In this document: in pieces, positions 1 to 11,381 of the stretch
How positions within the stretch are numbered: the first letter of the stretch is position 1
Layout: the number at the start of each line of letters is the position of its first letter
Origin: Reclinomonas americana ATCC 50394
Lineage: Eukaryota > Jakobida > Jakobea > Jakobida
DNA: 64,000 nucleotides
NCBI GenBank assembly: GCA_048213135.1
Contig: PS015442.1
Coordinates: 14,194-78,193, forward strand
Direction: 5' to 3'
Notes under the pieces: generated by a model
Databases searched by the model: none
What the model saw: the letters and a program-made list of their open reading frames with translations, nothing else
What the model was told of the DNA's origin: nothing
Made by a program: the position numbers and the translations under genes

Positions 1-604
1 GCCGGTCACGCCCACGGGACACTCGCCGGGCTTGGCCGCCCGCGAAATGGCCTTCTTGACTGATATCATCAGGTCGCGCGGGCACGCAGGCACCACCGTG
101 GCGCCCTCGCACACCAGCAGTGAGCGCACATCACCTGTGTGTGTGTGTGAAAATGAGCACGCGTTGAGTTGGGACGCACTCGTACTGACACGCACCATTG
201 CGATCGCGACGAGAGGCCTCGCGCACGCGCTGGAGCTGGCGAGTGAGGTACGCATGACGCGAGGCAGTGCTGCTGGAGTCGCCCAGCAGGTCTTCCTTGG
301 GTGTGAGTGGATGCAAGGCAAAGTAGGGGTGCGTCGGAGGCAGGCCGCGTTGATCCACATTAGGATTCACGTACTTGTGGTACGCCTCTGCGTATACCAC
401 AAGACACAGAAGCGCCACGCCAACAGCGGCCAGGAGGCCACCGAGAACTGAGTGCGGATGGCGCATGAAAAGGTCTTTTCTCGCACGATTACGGAAAAAC
501 GAAAACTGGCATACCGGGACAAAGACAACTTCCGACGCACTCGACGTGAGGTGCTTGTCGAAAGTCTCCATGCCCGTGCGGCACTTGTCCTCAACGCCCA
601 TCAT
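1..604 (-). CDS. Membrane-anchored protein with SUEL-type lectin-like domain, partial
   Basis: Two exons are visible, with the 3' end off the window. The start is the ATG at 604, because an in-frame stop lies upstream at 641-643. Residues about 47-75 hold one hydrophobic segment (LGGLLAAVGVALLCLVVYAE) with no cleavable signal peptide, so a type II single-pass topology is likely. A 61-bp intron (195-135, GTGCGT...CAG) follows, in phase. Exon 2 (134-1) reads as the start of a cysteine-containing domain with VCEGATVVPACP and LMISVKKAIS. That resembles the opening of galactose-binding SUEL lectins (a CEG motif, then a Cys-Pro, then an aliphatic strand). The remaining lectin cysteines would lie outside the window, so the family call is tentative. 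The gene is in tandem with the next gene on the same strand. The topology is well supported; the lectin call is moderate. Confidence 0.55.
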
Positions 605-754
605 CTTCTTCTTCAGCGACGCCCGCTGCGGTTGATGTAATTATTGTGGTTCATTTTTTCGAATTCGCAACGCAGAATAACAAAGGGGGGGAGATTGGAG
701 CTACTATTACGGGATTGCAGAACAAGGATATTTGGAGGGAGGGCGGGAGACTGG

Positions 755-3700
755 TCAGTCGTCTGGTCCGAGCCGACTTCGCTTGAAGGGTGGTGGAGTG
801 ACGGAGCGATCGACGGGCAAGACGTCGGCGTCGACGTCGATGTTCTCGTCGCTGCTGCTGCTGGCCAGGCTGCTGGCGCCTCGCTTGAAGAGGCGTCGTG
901 CAGAACGCATGTCGCTACTGGAGACTCCGCCGCCGCCGCCACCGCCACCACCACCACCTCCACCGGCGGTGGCACTGGCGGTGATGTCCAACGAGTTGCA
1001 GCTCTCCGATCGGCAAAAGCCCCAGTCGTCGTGCAGGCCGGGCACGTCGTCTCCGTTCAACTCGGATGTGGTCATGGTCAAAAACTCCTCCTCGTCGGGC
1101 ATCAGAATCGACAGATGGCTGCTCAGCTCTGCTGCCTCCAGGGATGGCTCAGGGCTGGCGCTGAACATGCGGCGCACAGCCAGTGCCGACGACATCCCCG
1201 ACTGCTGCTGACAAGGAAGTTGTGGTGGCGGCTCCGCCGGTGTCACCGACATTTCTGGCGGCGCAGGCTGCGGAGGGTGCAGCGGTATTGGAAGTGGCAC
1301 CGGTGCGGCGGAGATGTACGGCCCGGGTGGCGGAGAATTGTGGCCGCTGCGTGCACGCGCCGACATTTGCAGCGCGGCGGCGATTGACCTGGCCGGCAAA
1401 GGCACAGGTGATCTGACTGGCAAGGGCACAGGTGGTCTGTCCGCGACTATCGGCCGCTGGGCGGCGGCGGCGGCGGCGGTCGCGGTGGTAGTGGTGGTGA
1501 TGGTGGCAGGCATCGACGACGCACTGGGTTCCACTGTTGTGGTGGTGGTGGTTGTTGTTGTCGTGGTCGTCAGCACGGTGGTGGCACCGGTGCCGCTTCG
1601 CGACGGGACAGTGGAAACGGTCACAAGCTGTCGCCTACCCTCCGTGTAGCTGCGACCCTGAAACCTGTCGAGGCAGTAGACGACCTGTGGTCGATGGCCT
1701 CCGCTCGTGGAATCGTAGCTCGGAGTTGAAGACGGCGCCTGGTGTTGCTCGCCAGCCGCCACGCCTGTCTCTGACTCATGTGGCGATTCCGACGACCGCG
1801 GCGGCAGCGATTGCAATGGAAGCTCAGAGGCGGGTGGGCGTTGTTCCGTGTTCTGCCGTGGCGCCGGCTGCGCGTGACCCGCGAACGGTGACATGGCTGG
1901 GGACATAGCCGGCGACTGTTGCGAGAGCATCATTGACGACGAGAACGGCGACGGGCCGCTGGCCGGTGGCGCTGGACGAGGTGGTGGTGGTGGCGGTGGT
2001 GGTGGCGGTGGCGGTGGTGGTGGTGGTGGTTGCGGTGGCGCATAGCTGTGTGGTGACGGCGCCACCGACGACGCCGGCGATGAAGACGACGAAGACAAGG
2101 AAGAGGGGCTCTCGCGCGGGGGACTGTGAGAGCGCGCCGAGCTATTGTTCAGGGTGATGGGCTGTCGGGAACCGGCCTCAGCGGACTTGTTGCTCGGTGC
2201 TGGCGGTGTTGGCGGCGCTGATGGCTTCGTCTTTTTCATCGGCTGCAACGGCGACTCCACAAACACAATCGTGCCCTTCGCCGCCGGTGAGGAGCGCTGC
2301 CGAGTGTGGCGAACCTTGCGCGTTGCCGCCGCAGGTGATGGCGTATCCCTAGTCGATCTCGACGGCGATTCTGCAGGCGACGACGCCTGAGTGGCGGCTG
2401 TCGACACGGCAACCGACGCAGGCACAAGCGGCACGGCCAGTGGCTGCGCCATATCTGCTGGTGGACCAGCGACAGGCATCAACACGAAACGCGGTGCAGA
2501 CGCGCCCTGCACCTGCATCGGAACTCCGGCCGCCGTCGGTGTCCCCTGCACAGATAAGTAACGATGAGTGCGGTGCACTCACGAAGCCATAGAAGTAGAG
2601 AAGAACAGACACACCGATCGCTGCACAAACATGACATTGCGGAGAAAGTCTCTGGCGTTGAACGTGATGGTTCCGCCATCCGGACTGAACACGCCAACGC
2701 TTGTCTCATTCCCCTGCAGGCAATCGGTAAGCACCACCGCCACCAGTGCCACGCAATGAACCACAGCGAAGCATGCACGCAACATCCATGCCTCCCTCTG
2801 GCGGCATTACAGGCACCAACACTGAACATACGAGCACGCACGTCACTCTCCCAATCAGCACATGATGATACCGCACGGTGACGAGTACAAAGAAAGCGAT
2901 TGGTACCTTCCATCGGCATGTAATACGTCGCCGCCGTGGGTGCCGGCGTCGTCACTGCAGCAGCAGCAGCAGCAGCAGCAGCAACCGGAGTCATAGTCGC
3001 CGCGGGTGGCGGAGGCGGAGGCGGCGGCGACGATAACGGAACCGCAAATGCAGCCGTTGATGACGGCGGCGATGAGTAATGCGGAGGCGGCGGTGGCGGC
3101 GGCGGTTGATGCTGCATATGCGGTGGCGAATGCGACACTGGCGGAGGAGTCGGCATCAACGGCGTGTGCATCATCATCATCATCGATGGATTCGAAAGCT
3201 GCGGTGACGACCATGACGACGCCGGTGACGCCGCCGACACAGCCACACTCGTCGGCATTGACGTCACAGGGCTCACGCCACTCGCATGCACCGCATCGAT
3301 CGGCGACTGAGCGAAGAGAGAGTGCGTGATATGAGTGAATGAATTTTTTCAGCGCAACGAATCATGCATGCATGCGTGTGTGCGCCAATAAACGCACCAC
3401 NNNNNNNNNNNNNNNNNNNNNNNNNNNNNNNNNNNNNNNNNNNNNNNNNNNNNNNNNNNNNNNNNNNNNNNNNNNNNNNNNNNNNNNNNNNNNNNNNNNN
3501 NNNNNNNNNNNNNNNNNNNNNNNNNNNNNNNNNNNNNNNNNNNNNNNNNNNNNNNNNNNNNNNNNNNNNNNNNNNNNNNNNNNNNNNNNNNNNNNNNNNN
3601 NNNNNNNNNNNNNNNNNNNNNNNNNNNNNNNNNNNNNNNNNNNNNNNNNNNNNNNNNNNNNNNNNNNNNNNNNNNNNNNNNNNNNNNNNNNNNNNNNNNN

Positions 3701-4069
3701 NNNNNNNNNNNNNNNNNNNNNNNNNNNNNNNNNNNNNNNNNNNNNNNNNNNNNNNNNNNNNNNNNNNNNNNNNNNNNNNNNNNNNNNNNNNNNNNNNNNN
3801 NNNNNNNNNNNNNNNNNNNNNNNNNNNNNNNNNNNNNNNNNNNNNNNNNNNNNNNNNNNNNNNNNNNNNNNNNNNNNNNNNNNNNNNNNNNNNNNNNNNN
3901 NNNNNNNNNNNNNNNNNNNNNNNNNNNNNNNNNNNNNNNNNNNNNNNNNNNNNNNNNNNNNNNNNNNNNNNNNNNNNNNNNNNNNNNNNNNNNNNNNNNN
4001 NNNCTTGCTCTTGGCATCCTCCGCCGCCGCGGCCGCCTCATCATCTCTCATCGTCCGATTGTGCAACAT
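755..4069 (-). CDS. Proline-rich low-complexity protein, function unknown
   Basis: Visible exons: a possible first exon at 4069-4004 (MLHNRTMRDDEAAAAAEDAK, running into the N gap), then 3306-2907, 2713-2615 and 2545-755. Splice sites are GT-AG (donor at 2906, acceptor before 2713; donor at 2614, acceptor before 2545). The protein has poly-Pro, poly-Ala, poly-Thr, poly-Met and poly-Gly runs. The one ordered-looking stretch is the small exon, which includes GVFSPDGGTITFNARDFLRN. The C-terminal third has an acidic, hydrophobic patch (LIMPDEEEFLTMTTSELNGD) like a transactivation or docking segment. I recognise no domain. A nuclear regulatory role would be speculation. The intron 2906-2714 is unusually long (193 bp) for this genome, so an exon may be missed. 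Part of the gene lies in the gap 3401-4003. Confidence 0.6.
3401..4003. other. Assembly gap (603 N)
   Basis: A run of N inside the 5' part of the proline-rich gene. One or more of its early exons are probably hidden here. Confidence 0.99.
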
Positions 4070-4291
4070 CGTCCGAAGTGTCGAAAACAAACACAGAAAA
4101 CGAAACCCGCACACTCACTGTGTACGCGCGTGTGTGTGTGTGTGCGTGCGTGTGTGCGTGGAGGCACACACGCAGAAAAAGTGTGTGTGGGGGAGGGGAG
4201 AGAGAGAGAGAGAGTCGCTGCGCGTGTTTTCCGGCTCACACACTCACAATTTGTGTTACTCGCGAGCGATCGCCGGAGAAACTACTTACGT
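4070..4291. promoter_or_regulatory. Putative bidirectional promoter region
   Basis: 222 bp between the presumed start of the minus-strand proline-rich gene (4069) and the start of the plus-strand macro-domain gene (4292). It is rich in GT/GA tracts and has no clear TATA box. It is inferred to be promoter from the head-to-head arrangement only. Confidence 0.35.
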
Positions 4292-5496
4292 ATGCGCATT
4301 GTGCACGTCACGGGCTTTGAGGAGGACGGCTCGTTGCTGGCACGTGCGCCACTGGTGGAGTGGGACGACGACGATGAGGAGCTGCAAGTGGGCGTCGTCC
4401 GTCGACGACTGATGCAATCGGTGGCTGGCTGCTGTGAGCTGCGACTGGTGCACGTCACTGCTCGCTCCCCACGTGTGTGTCTCTTGCTCTCTCACTTGTG
4501 TGTGTGTGCAGTCGCGTCGCGATCACAGTGAGCGAGCGATGCAGCGTGGTCTGATTTTGGCGGCGCCACTCGATGAGGACGATGAGCGGGTGCGACGCGA
4601 TGAGACGCTGTATGTGGTCGTGGTGTGCGAGGTGCGCGAGGTGCCTCTGTGGAATGCGCGGGTGCGAGTGGGCGTGTTTGCCGGCGATCTGTTTGCGATC
4701 AACGCCGATGCTGTTGTCAATCCGGCCAATGAGGCATTGTTGCGCGCAGCGAGAAAAGGGAAGGGAAGGGGGAAGTGCGGATCGCAGCCACTGAGCGAGA
4801 ATGCACAGACTCGGCGGTGGCGGTTTCGATGGCATGATCCACATGGTGGCGGGACAGGTGCTGCAAGACGAGAATCACAAGCTGCCCGGAGAACTGGTGG
4901 TTCGTCTTTGCGTGTGAGCAGGTGGTGATCGTCGCGATTGCTGTGCCCCCTCATCGCTGCGGTGCAGTACTCTCTTGGCGACATTGAGTTCCGCGAACGA
5001 TGTCGTGCGTCTCTTGCTCCCACGTCTGTGATCGATTCGCGCTACATGCTCACTTTGCCACACATGCAGCCGATGGCGGTGCGGTAATCACGCCGGCTGG
5101 CCACTTGCCGTGCCGGTACGTAATCCACGCCGTGGCACCGTATCTGGACGAAGAGGGCCGACCAAAAGAGCGCCTCCTGCGGGAGACGTACGCCAACTGC
5201 TTTGCGCGTGCCATGGAGACGCCCGACGTGCACTCGGTGGTGTTCTCGGCGCTCAGCGTCGGTTTCTACGGCTACCCCATCGTGGAGGCGACGCGGATTG
5301 CTCTCGAGTGCACCAAGCACTTCCTGGAGGAGGTCGATCGCGAAGGCAAGCTGGAGCGAGTGCTGTTCTGGTCGATGGCGTGCAGCACAACCGAGACGCG
5401 GAGATTTTTGATCGTCGCGTGCTCGAGGAGGAGATGGAGAGGGTGTTTGGAGCGGCAGAGATTCGGAAGGCCGAGGATCGGGGGGGAGGGGAATGA
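4292..5496 (+). CDS. Macro-domain protein (ADP-ribose-binding family)
   Basis: Starts at ATG 4292 (MRIVHVTGFEEDGSLLARAP). Five or so exons join a recognisable macro domain: VFAGDLFAINADAVVNPANE, then across a GT-AG intron (donor GTTGCG at about 4739) ALLGGGGFDGMIHMVAG, then DGGAVITPAGHLPCRYVIHA and FSALSVGFYGYPIVEA. The NPANE, GGGG and SxGxxGYP elements are the ADP-ribose-binding loops of the MACROD/GDAP2/YmdB group. A role in hydrolysing or reading ADP-ribose signals is therefore likely. Downstream of VLFWSM the reading frame that continues the ORF becomes non-protein-like, while the +1 frame reads HNRDAEIFDRRVLEEEMERV and stops at 5496. That is what a macro-domain C-terminal helix should look like, so I end the CDS there and suspect an indel near 5385-5395. 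No second domain is seen. Confidence 0.8.
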
Positions 5497-6128
5497 AGGC
5501 GATGGGGCAAGTGAGATATCGGAGGAGGAAACGCATTTGCCGGCATGCGCAATTCATTCAACATCTCCAAACAAGCAACAACCAGATGACTTGACCCGAC
5601 TAGATCTCAACATAGCTGTTGCTTGCTTGTTGGTGAATTGGGGTTGTTTGTTGCTGAAGATGATCCCTTTTGCAGCAGCTGGCCATGGTCGAAATCGATG
5701 TCGAAGCTCTGCAATTTATCGCGACCGGCAATTCGCCTGATATCGATACTCTGCGCACGACACAGGCAAGGAGAGGAACAGGTTCAGTGGTGAAGACCTC
5801 CACGAGTACAAGGAAGCTGCAGCCTTTCCAATTACAACGATTCCGCGGCCACAAAATTTGCGAAGTCAAATTCACAGCTCTGATCCTGCAACTGCACAAG
5901 CACCAAGAAGTATCGCATCACGTACTGCCTTGTGCCGACATTGTACGCGCAGTTGGAGTTGGCCTTTGCCAGCACCGCTTTCATGTCACGACGATCGACG
6001 GTCCATCCGATCCACCGACCGATCGTTGCTCTTCGCGTGTGTGTGCACGTGTGTGTCTCTCTCTCTCTCTGTGTGCGCACACACCCACGTGCGTGTGTGT
6101 GTGTGTGTTACAAAAAAAGGCAGTCGCC
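5497..6128. other. Intergenic stretch, possible unassigned exons
   Basis: 632 bp between the macro-domain gene and PPP4R4. A good plus-strand acceptor (CTTTTGCAG, about 5663-5671) precedes a short open stretch reading MVEIDVEALQFIATGNSPDI. On the minus strand an open stretch (about 5980-5832) reads NCAYNVGTRQYVMRYFLVLV. Neither could be linked to a gene. The last 100 bp are GT/CT-rich and directly precede the PPP4R4 start. Confidence 0.3.
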
Positions 6129-9100
6129 ATGCACTCGGACGCTGATCACGAATTTCTGAGTTTCTCAGCGTTGCAACGCACTCTCGGTCTCAAGAATGAG
6201 AACCTGGAAGACAGTCTGCCTCTCGATGATACCAAGGTGACACACACTGCACTCACTCTGTGTGTCTGTGTGTGTGTGTGAGAGAGAGAAGAGAGGAACA
6301 GTCACCAATGAGCGTGTTTGGTGTGTGAGAGTGTTGACAACTGGTGACCGACCGTTCGTTTGTGCGCGCCATGTGCCACTCACACTTTTTTCTCGTCTCT
6401 CCAACTCTCTCTCTCTCTCTGCTCACACGCTCACACACACGCGCACTCTCGTCAGTCTCTCATCACGTGTGTCACATCTCTTGAGCACAAGCACAAACAG
6501 ACACTCAGTCAGATAAAAGATAAACTCATTCTTGTGAGGAGAGTGAGAGAGAGCACTCTTTTGAAGAGAGAGACACACACACATACACACACTCTGACAT
6601 ACGCAGACGCACTGGGTCACACAGACACTCACACGTTCACCCAATCATGGTCACTCTCACACACAGTCGATCGTTTCTCATTCGCTCGACCTCTCCATAT
6701 CCTCTCTCTCACACGCATGCACGTACACACAGATACACACATACACACACAGAGAGAGAAAGAGAGAGACAGACGCACTGTCTCACTCACTCATTCATTC
6801 TCACTTGTTCACCCAATCACTCCCGAGCTCGTTCACACCCTCTCTCCTGCCCACGCCCTCTCTCCTGCACCTCCCACACTCTCTCGCACAAGAGAGAGAG
6901 AGAGAGAGAGATTAACTGACAATCTCTCNNNNNNNNNNNNNNNNNNNNNNNNNNNNNNNNNNNNNNNNNNNNNNNNNNNNNNNNNNNNNNNNNNNNNNNN
7001 NNNNNNNNNNNNNNNNNNNNNNNNNNNNNNNNNNNNNNNNNNNNNNNNNNNNNNNNNNNNNNNNNNNNNNNNNNNNNNNNNNNNNNNNNNNNNNNNNNNN
7101 NNNNNNNNNNNNNNNNNNNNNNNNNNNNNNNNNNNNNNNNNNNNNNNNNNNNNNNNNNNNNNNNNNNNNNNNNNNNNNNNNNNNNNNNNNNNNNNNNNNN
7201 NNNNNNNNNNNNNNNNNNNNNNNNNNTGGTGCGCCGGAGCTGGTCAAGGCCGCGTTGGATCACATTGTGACTGCGCCACCGGATCACCAGTTTGTGTTTG
7301 CCACCGGTCTCATGCATTTGCTGGAGCCGCCAAGCGAGCTGGTCGATGAGGCCTCTGTGGAGGACCCACCGGCACCCGAGATCACATCACCGACGGCGGG
7401 TGGTGGAGTCAACATTGGTGGTCGACGGCCACCGGGTGTCCGCGCGCTGGCGTCGGCGTCGGATCTCGACGAGGACGACGATCGCGTGGCTAGCGATATT
7501 GCCGCGCCGGCCGGGTTCTTTGTGCGCTGTTTGAGCGCTCTGCTCAAGCTCTCCGAGTCCACCAACGCCGCAGTGGCCAACGACTTTACCGATGTGCTGG
7601 TGGAGGCTGTGAGGGTGGCCCTACCGCAGGGTGTTATTGCGAAGCAGGTGCGGACTGGGTACAGCTGGCGTTTCCATATTTTGTTGTTTTGGCTCATTCC
7701 AGATGGTCGGCACACAGGTCCTTCCGTTCGCCGTCTCACACAGCGGCATCAGTGCCAAGTCACGTGGTCGTATCCTGGCCTGCCGTCTCTTTGGTGCGCT
7801 GGCTTCGCGGTTGCCGCGCGAGACGATTCAGCGCGAGTTCCTGCAAGATGCGCTCTCCATGTGTCAGGATACGGATTTCGATGTGCGGTGTACAATGTGC
7901 TTGCAGTTGCACGAGGTGCGTGTGTGCTGTGCGTGCTGCTACTGTTCAGTCTCCAGTGATGCTCACGTGCTCGTGCACACAGTTGGCACGCGGCATCGGA
8001 CCGGAGCTGTCCAAGGAGCTGCTGCTTCACGAATTGTTGGAGTTGCTGCAGGACGAGGAGGTGCATGTAAAAAGTGTGGCTGTGCAGGAAGGTAGGCATG
8101 CCCGTGTTCACGCGAAAGTCAAGCGTTCTGCCCGACCGGCTCATCCCTCTTTTTGGCAGTGGTGGAACTGTTTGATTTCTTTGACGACGATGTGCGGCGT
8201 AACACGCTGTTGCCGATTTTTGTACAATTTGCTGTGTCGGCGCCGGCGGACTTGCGTGAGACCCTGGCTCGCTCCATTGGGACGTTCTTGTGGAAGGCCA
8301 AGGGTGTGTGCAGCACATTGTGTGTGTGGGTGGGTGGGGGAGCGACTTGTACTCATTTTTCTTTCGTTGTGCATACAAATAACAGGTATCATGACCGACG
8401 AACATCTGCTTCTCTTTGTGGAGTTTTTCAGGGATACGTGCCGTCGTGGCACCACCGCGGCACGTCATCTGTGTGCATTCAATTTCCCGGTGCGTGGCGA
8501 TCTCCTTTATTTTGTGTGTGCCATACGTGTCTCACTTGCCATGCACGCGCATAGGCTGTGGTCGCCGTCGCTGGTATCCGGCGGTACTCTTCGCATCTGC
8601 ACGCTGTGCATGATGGATTCTCGACGGACGCAGAGGAAAATGTTCGCGTCCCCACTGCTGCCTCGCTGCATGAGGTCTGTCGTCGTCTCCTGATGTTTCG
8701 ACTGTCAAGTGTCGTCGACCCTCACCTCACGTTGCGACAGGTTGCACGACTCGTAGGTCCAGAAAAGGCCTCGGAGCTCGTCAAGCCTATTGCTGTGAGG
8801 CTACTTGGAGTTGCGTGTGTACTTTCAAGAAAAGGTGTACTGTCGTCACGCGGAGTCTCACGAATGTGCGCAGGATGGGTCGGACTCGGTCGTCATTGGC
8901 GTTCTCAGTCACATGGAGGAGCTGCTGGAGATGCTGACGGCGGCGCCGGGAGTGTCGTCCGTGGGTGCCTGGGCAGGTGGAGCAGCCGCGTCGTCGTCAA
9001 GGTGAGAGTCGCGCGAAAGAGGGGGTGGAGATTGTGTCGCACTCACACTGCGTTTGTAGGCTGGACCCAACGCCACTCGCTCCCAACGATCGTCTGGTCA

Positions 9101-10991
9101 CCACACTGCTGGAGTTGGAGGCACGAGTGCGTGACAGATGGCGGCCGCTGTTGGCGTATGTGACGCAGATGCGGTGCCTGGTGCGCTTTGTGAACATTGA
9201 CGTGATCATCGACAAGGTCGTACCCATGTTGTTCAAGTACATGAGCTCGGTGAGCTTGGGCGACCGTGGGGGAGGGGTGCGTGCACACAAAGCTCGGTGA
9301 CTGACTAGCGTGTGCTTGTATTGCAGGGTCCAAAACCCGTGAGTGACGCGGCCACGGTAGCCGTTGCGGCATACATGCGTAGTCCGCGTCTGGGTAGTCG
9401 AGTTGCGTGTTTTGTTTCATTGTTTTTTTGTTTCTCGGTGGGTCATTGCTCGGAAATGTCTCACGCACCCCGTGGTGCAGAGAACGGAACTGCTTCGTCG
9501 TCTGGTGCTGGATTTTGGAGCGGGGCGCAGCTATCGGCAGCGCATTCAGTACGTGGAGATCGTGCGTGGCATGGCCAAGCACTTCTCACGGCGGTTCATG
9601 CGCTTGAATCTGCTCGACATGGCTCTGCAACTGACCAAGGTGCGTGCGTGTGTCGCAAAACAGATACTGTGAACCCTCACTCACCGACTCTTCTCTCACT
9701 CCGCGCAGGATCCCATACCTAATGTGCGGCTAAGCGTGTGTGGATTGTGCCCGCTGCTCAAAGTCATCCTCAAGCCACCATCCGACGTGACCATGTCGGC
9801 ACGGTTGAACGAGTCCCTGTCGCACTTGTTGCTAGATAAGGACCCAGACGTTGTCAATGCCGCTCAACAGGCACGTGCTTTCTGTCTCTCTCTTTCTTTC
9901 TCTCACTCTGTCGTCTGTTCCTTGTCTCACCACGATCACTGCGCAGGCCCAGCAAGTCACCAGCAAGCTCGACGAGGAGTTTGCCAAGGAGAGTCGCACC
10001 GGCAATCGTGCACCAGAAGACGAGCTGGACCGGAGGAAAGAAGAGGAAGAGCGTGATCTCTTTGCTGCGGTTTGTTTGCTCTGCTGGGCTTTTTTCTGTA
10101 TTTCCGCTATCTAATCAGTTTGCGCCACAGGATGAAATTGATGCCAAGGCCGGGAGGAAAGCGTCGGGCGTTGCAGTGCCGGTGCGCTCGGGTGTTCGCG
10201 GTTCACCAAGTCCAGCAGTCACCGCAGCGGGCAAGCGCGGAGCGCGTGGTGTCATTGGTTGCGTCTTGTTGTGCCGCTGTCCCAACCGCGGATGGGTGCG
10301 CATGTCCGTCACACACACACACGCACTCACACACACGCATGTTCGCTCTCTTTCTCTGCACAGCCAACGGGGTCGGTGGCAGCGGATCAAGTAGTGGCGT
10401 GGGCGGAAGCAGCAGCATTGGGTCGAGTGGAGGCGTGGGCAACGGGATTGGGAGCGGCGCGGCGGGCATTGGGGCCGGCGCCGGCAGATTAGCCGGCGGC
10501 GGTGGCTCTTCCCTAGGCGTCGGTGCCTCCGGTACCGCAGGTCGTGCCGGCAAAGTGGGCGAGAAGCCGTCGGTGGCCGGTGCTAAACCCTCGCCCGACC
10601 GTTTGCGTGCGGGTCTGTATTGTGATTGGGCTTGCTTTTTTTGGAGCGCATTTTTTCTCCTTAAAAACTTCCTTCTTTTTTTTCTCTTTCACGGCGACAC
10701 AGGAGGTGCAAGTGGCTCTGGCTCGTCGTCGACTGCATCGTCGGCATCGGGTGCATCTGCAGGAGCCAGTGGTGCCGGTGGACCCAGGTTTGTGGGGTTG
10801 TTGTCAGATTGTTTTTTTCTTCTTCAGTTATGGTGAAGATGTTCTTTTTTGTATCCTACCACAGCGGCCGCCGGAGCAGCTCCAATACACGAGCTGGAGC
10901 GCGTCCTGTTAACTCGGCTGCCGCCGCCGGTGGTGGTTCCTCCTCATCGTCACTACCAGCCGTGTCGAGACTGGCAAGTCGCGGCCGGTGA
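6129..10991 (+). CDS. PPP4R4: Serine/threonine-protein phosphatase 4 regulatory subunit 4 orthologue (HEAT repeats)
   Basis: The start is ATG 6129 (exon MHSDADHEFLSFSALQRTLG). A long CT/CA-rich intron and an N gap follow, then about 15 exons to the stop at 10991. HEAT-repeat helices run through the body. Diagnostic stretches follow PPP4R4 in order: DALSMCQDTDFDVRCTMCLQ, ARGIGPELSKELLLHELLEL, MTDEHLLLFVEFFRDTCRR, HLCAFNFP, GAGRSYRQRIQYVE, DPIPNVRLSVCGLCPLLKVI, then an acidic coiled coil (DELDRRKEEEERD) and a Gly/Ser-rich tail. PPP4R4 binds the PP4 catalytic subunit in the cytoplasm and is thought to act as a scaffold. The protein is similar in extent to the animal one apart from its longer Gly/Ser tail. 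PPP4R1 and PP2A-A are less good matches. The gene is convergent with the homeobox gene. Confidence 0.88.
6240..6928 (+). repeat. CT/CA-rich low-complexity sequence in first PPP4R4 intron
   Basis: Immediately after the first PPP4R4 exon, about 690 bp consist mostly of interspersed (CA)n, (CT)n and (GA)n tracts up to the N gap. Apparent ORFs here encode only His/Thr/Ser/Arg repeats and are not genes. The repetitiveness probably caused the assembly gap. Confidence 0.85.
6929..7226. other. Assembly gap (298 N)
   Basis: A run of N inside PPP4R4, between the first exon and the exon that begins at or before 7227. Some N-terminal HEAT repeats are probably missing here. Confidence 0.99.
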
Positions 10992-11381
10992 GCAGTTGTC
11001 GCGGACAATGCGATACCGCGACACCATGCGTTCTGCATGGTTCACGCACAGTCTCTCTCTCTCTCTCTCTCGCTCTCTCCTTTCTGTTCATTTTCTTGCT
11101 TACATGTATGCATGGTTAAAGAATTGCAGCTAGCAGCACAACCAGTCGCACACGCACACATCATTGTTCATTAGGTGGGCGAGGTGTGAGAGGTCACTTG
11201 ACGCGTTCTAGAGGCGCGAACATACACGGCGTGCATTGCAGGCCGAGAGGCAAAGACAAAAAATAGGAGGGGGTTGTATAGGGAAAGAGAAAGAGAGAGA
11301 GACACACACACAAAAGCGCACGACAATTTTTCTTTCAATCATTAGGCAACAACAACAACAAAAACAGCAGCAGGAAGACGG
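10992..11381. other. Convergent intergenic region
   Basis: 390 bp between the stop codons of PPP4R4 (plus) and the homeobox gene (minus). It contains CT and GA tracts (about 11051-11080 and 11286-11306) and a CAA-rich stretch. It should hold both 3' UTRs. No gene is seen. Confidence 0.6.

Noticed and set aside
6240-6928. A satellite or CRISPR-like array in the CT/CA-rich stretch
   Set aside because: There is no regular repeat-spacer period. It is simple-sequence intron in a eukaryotic gene.
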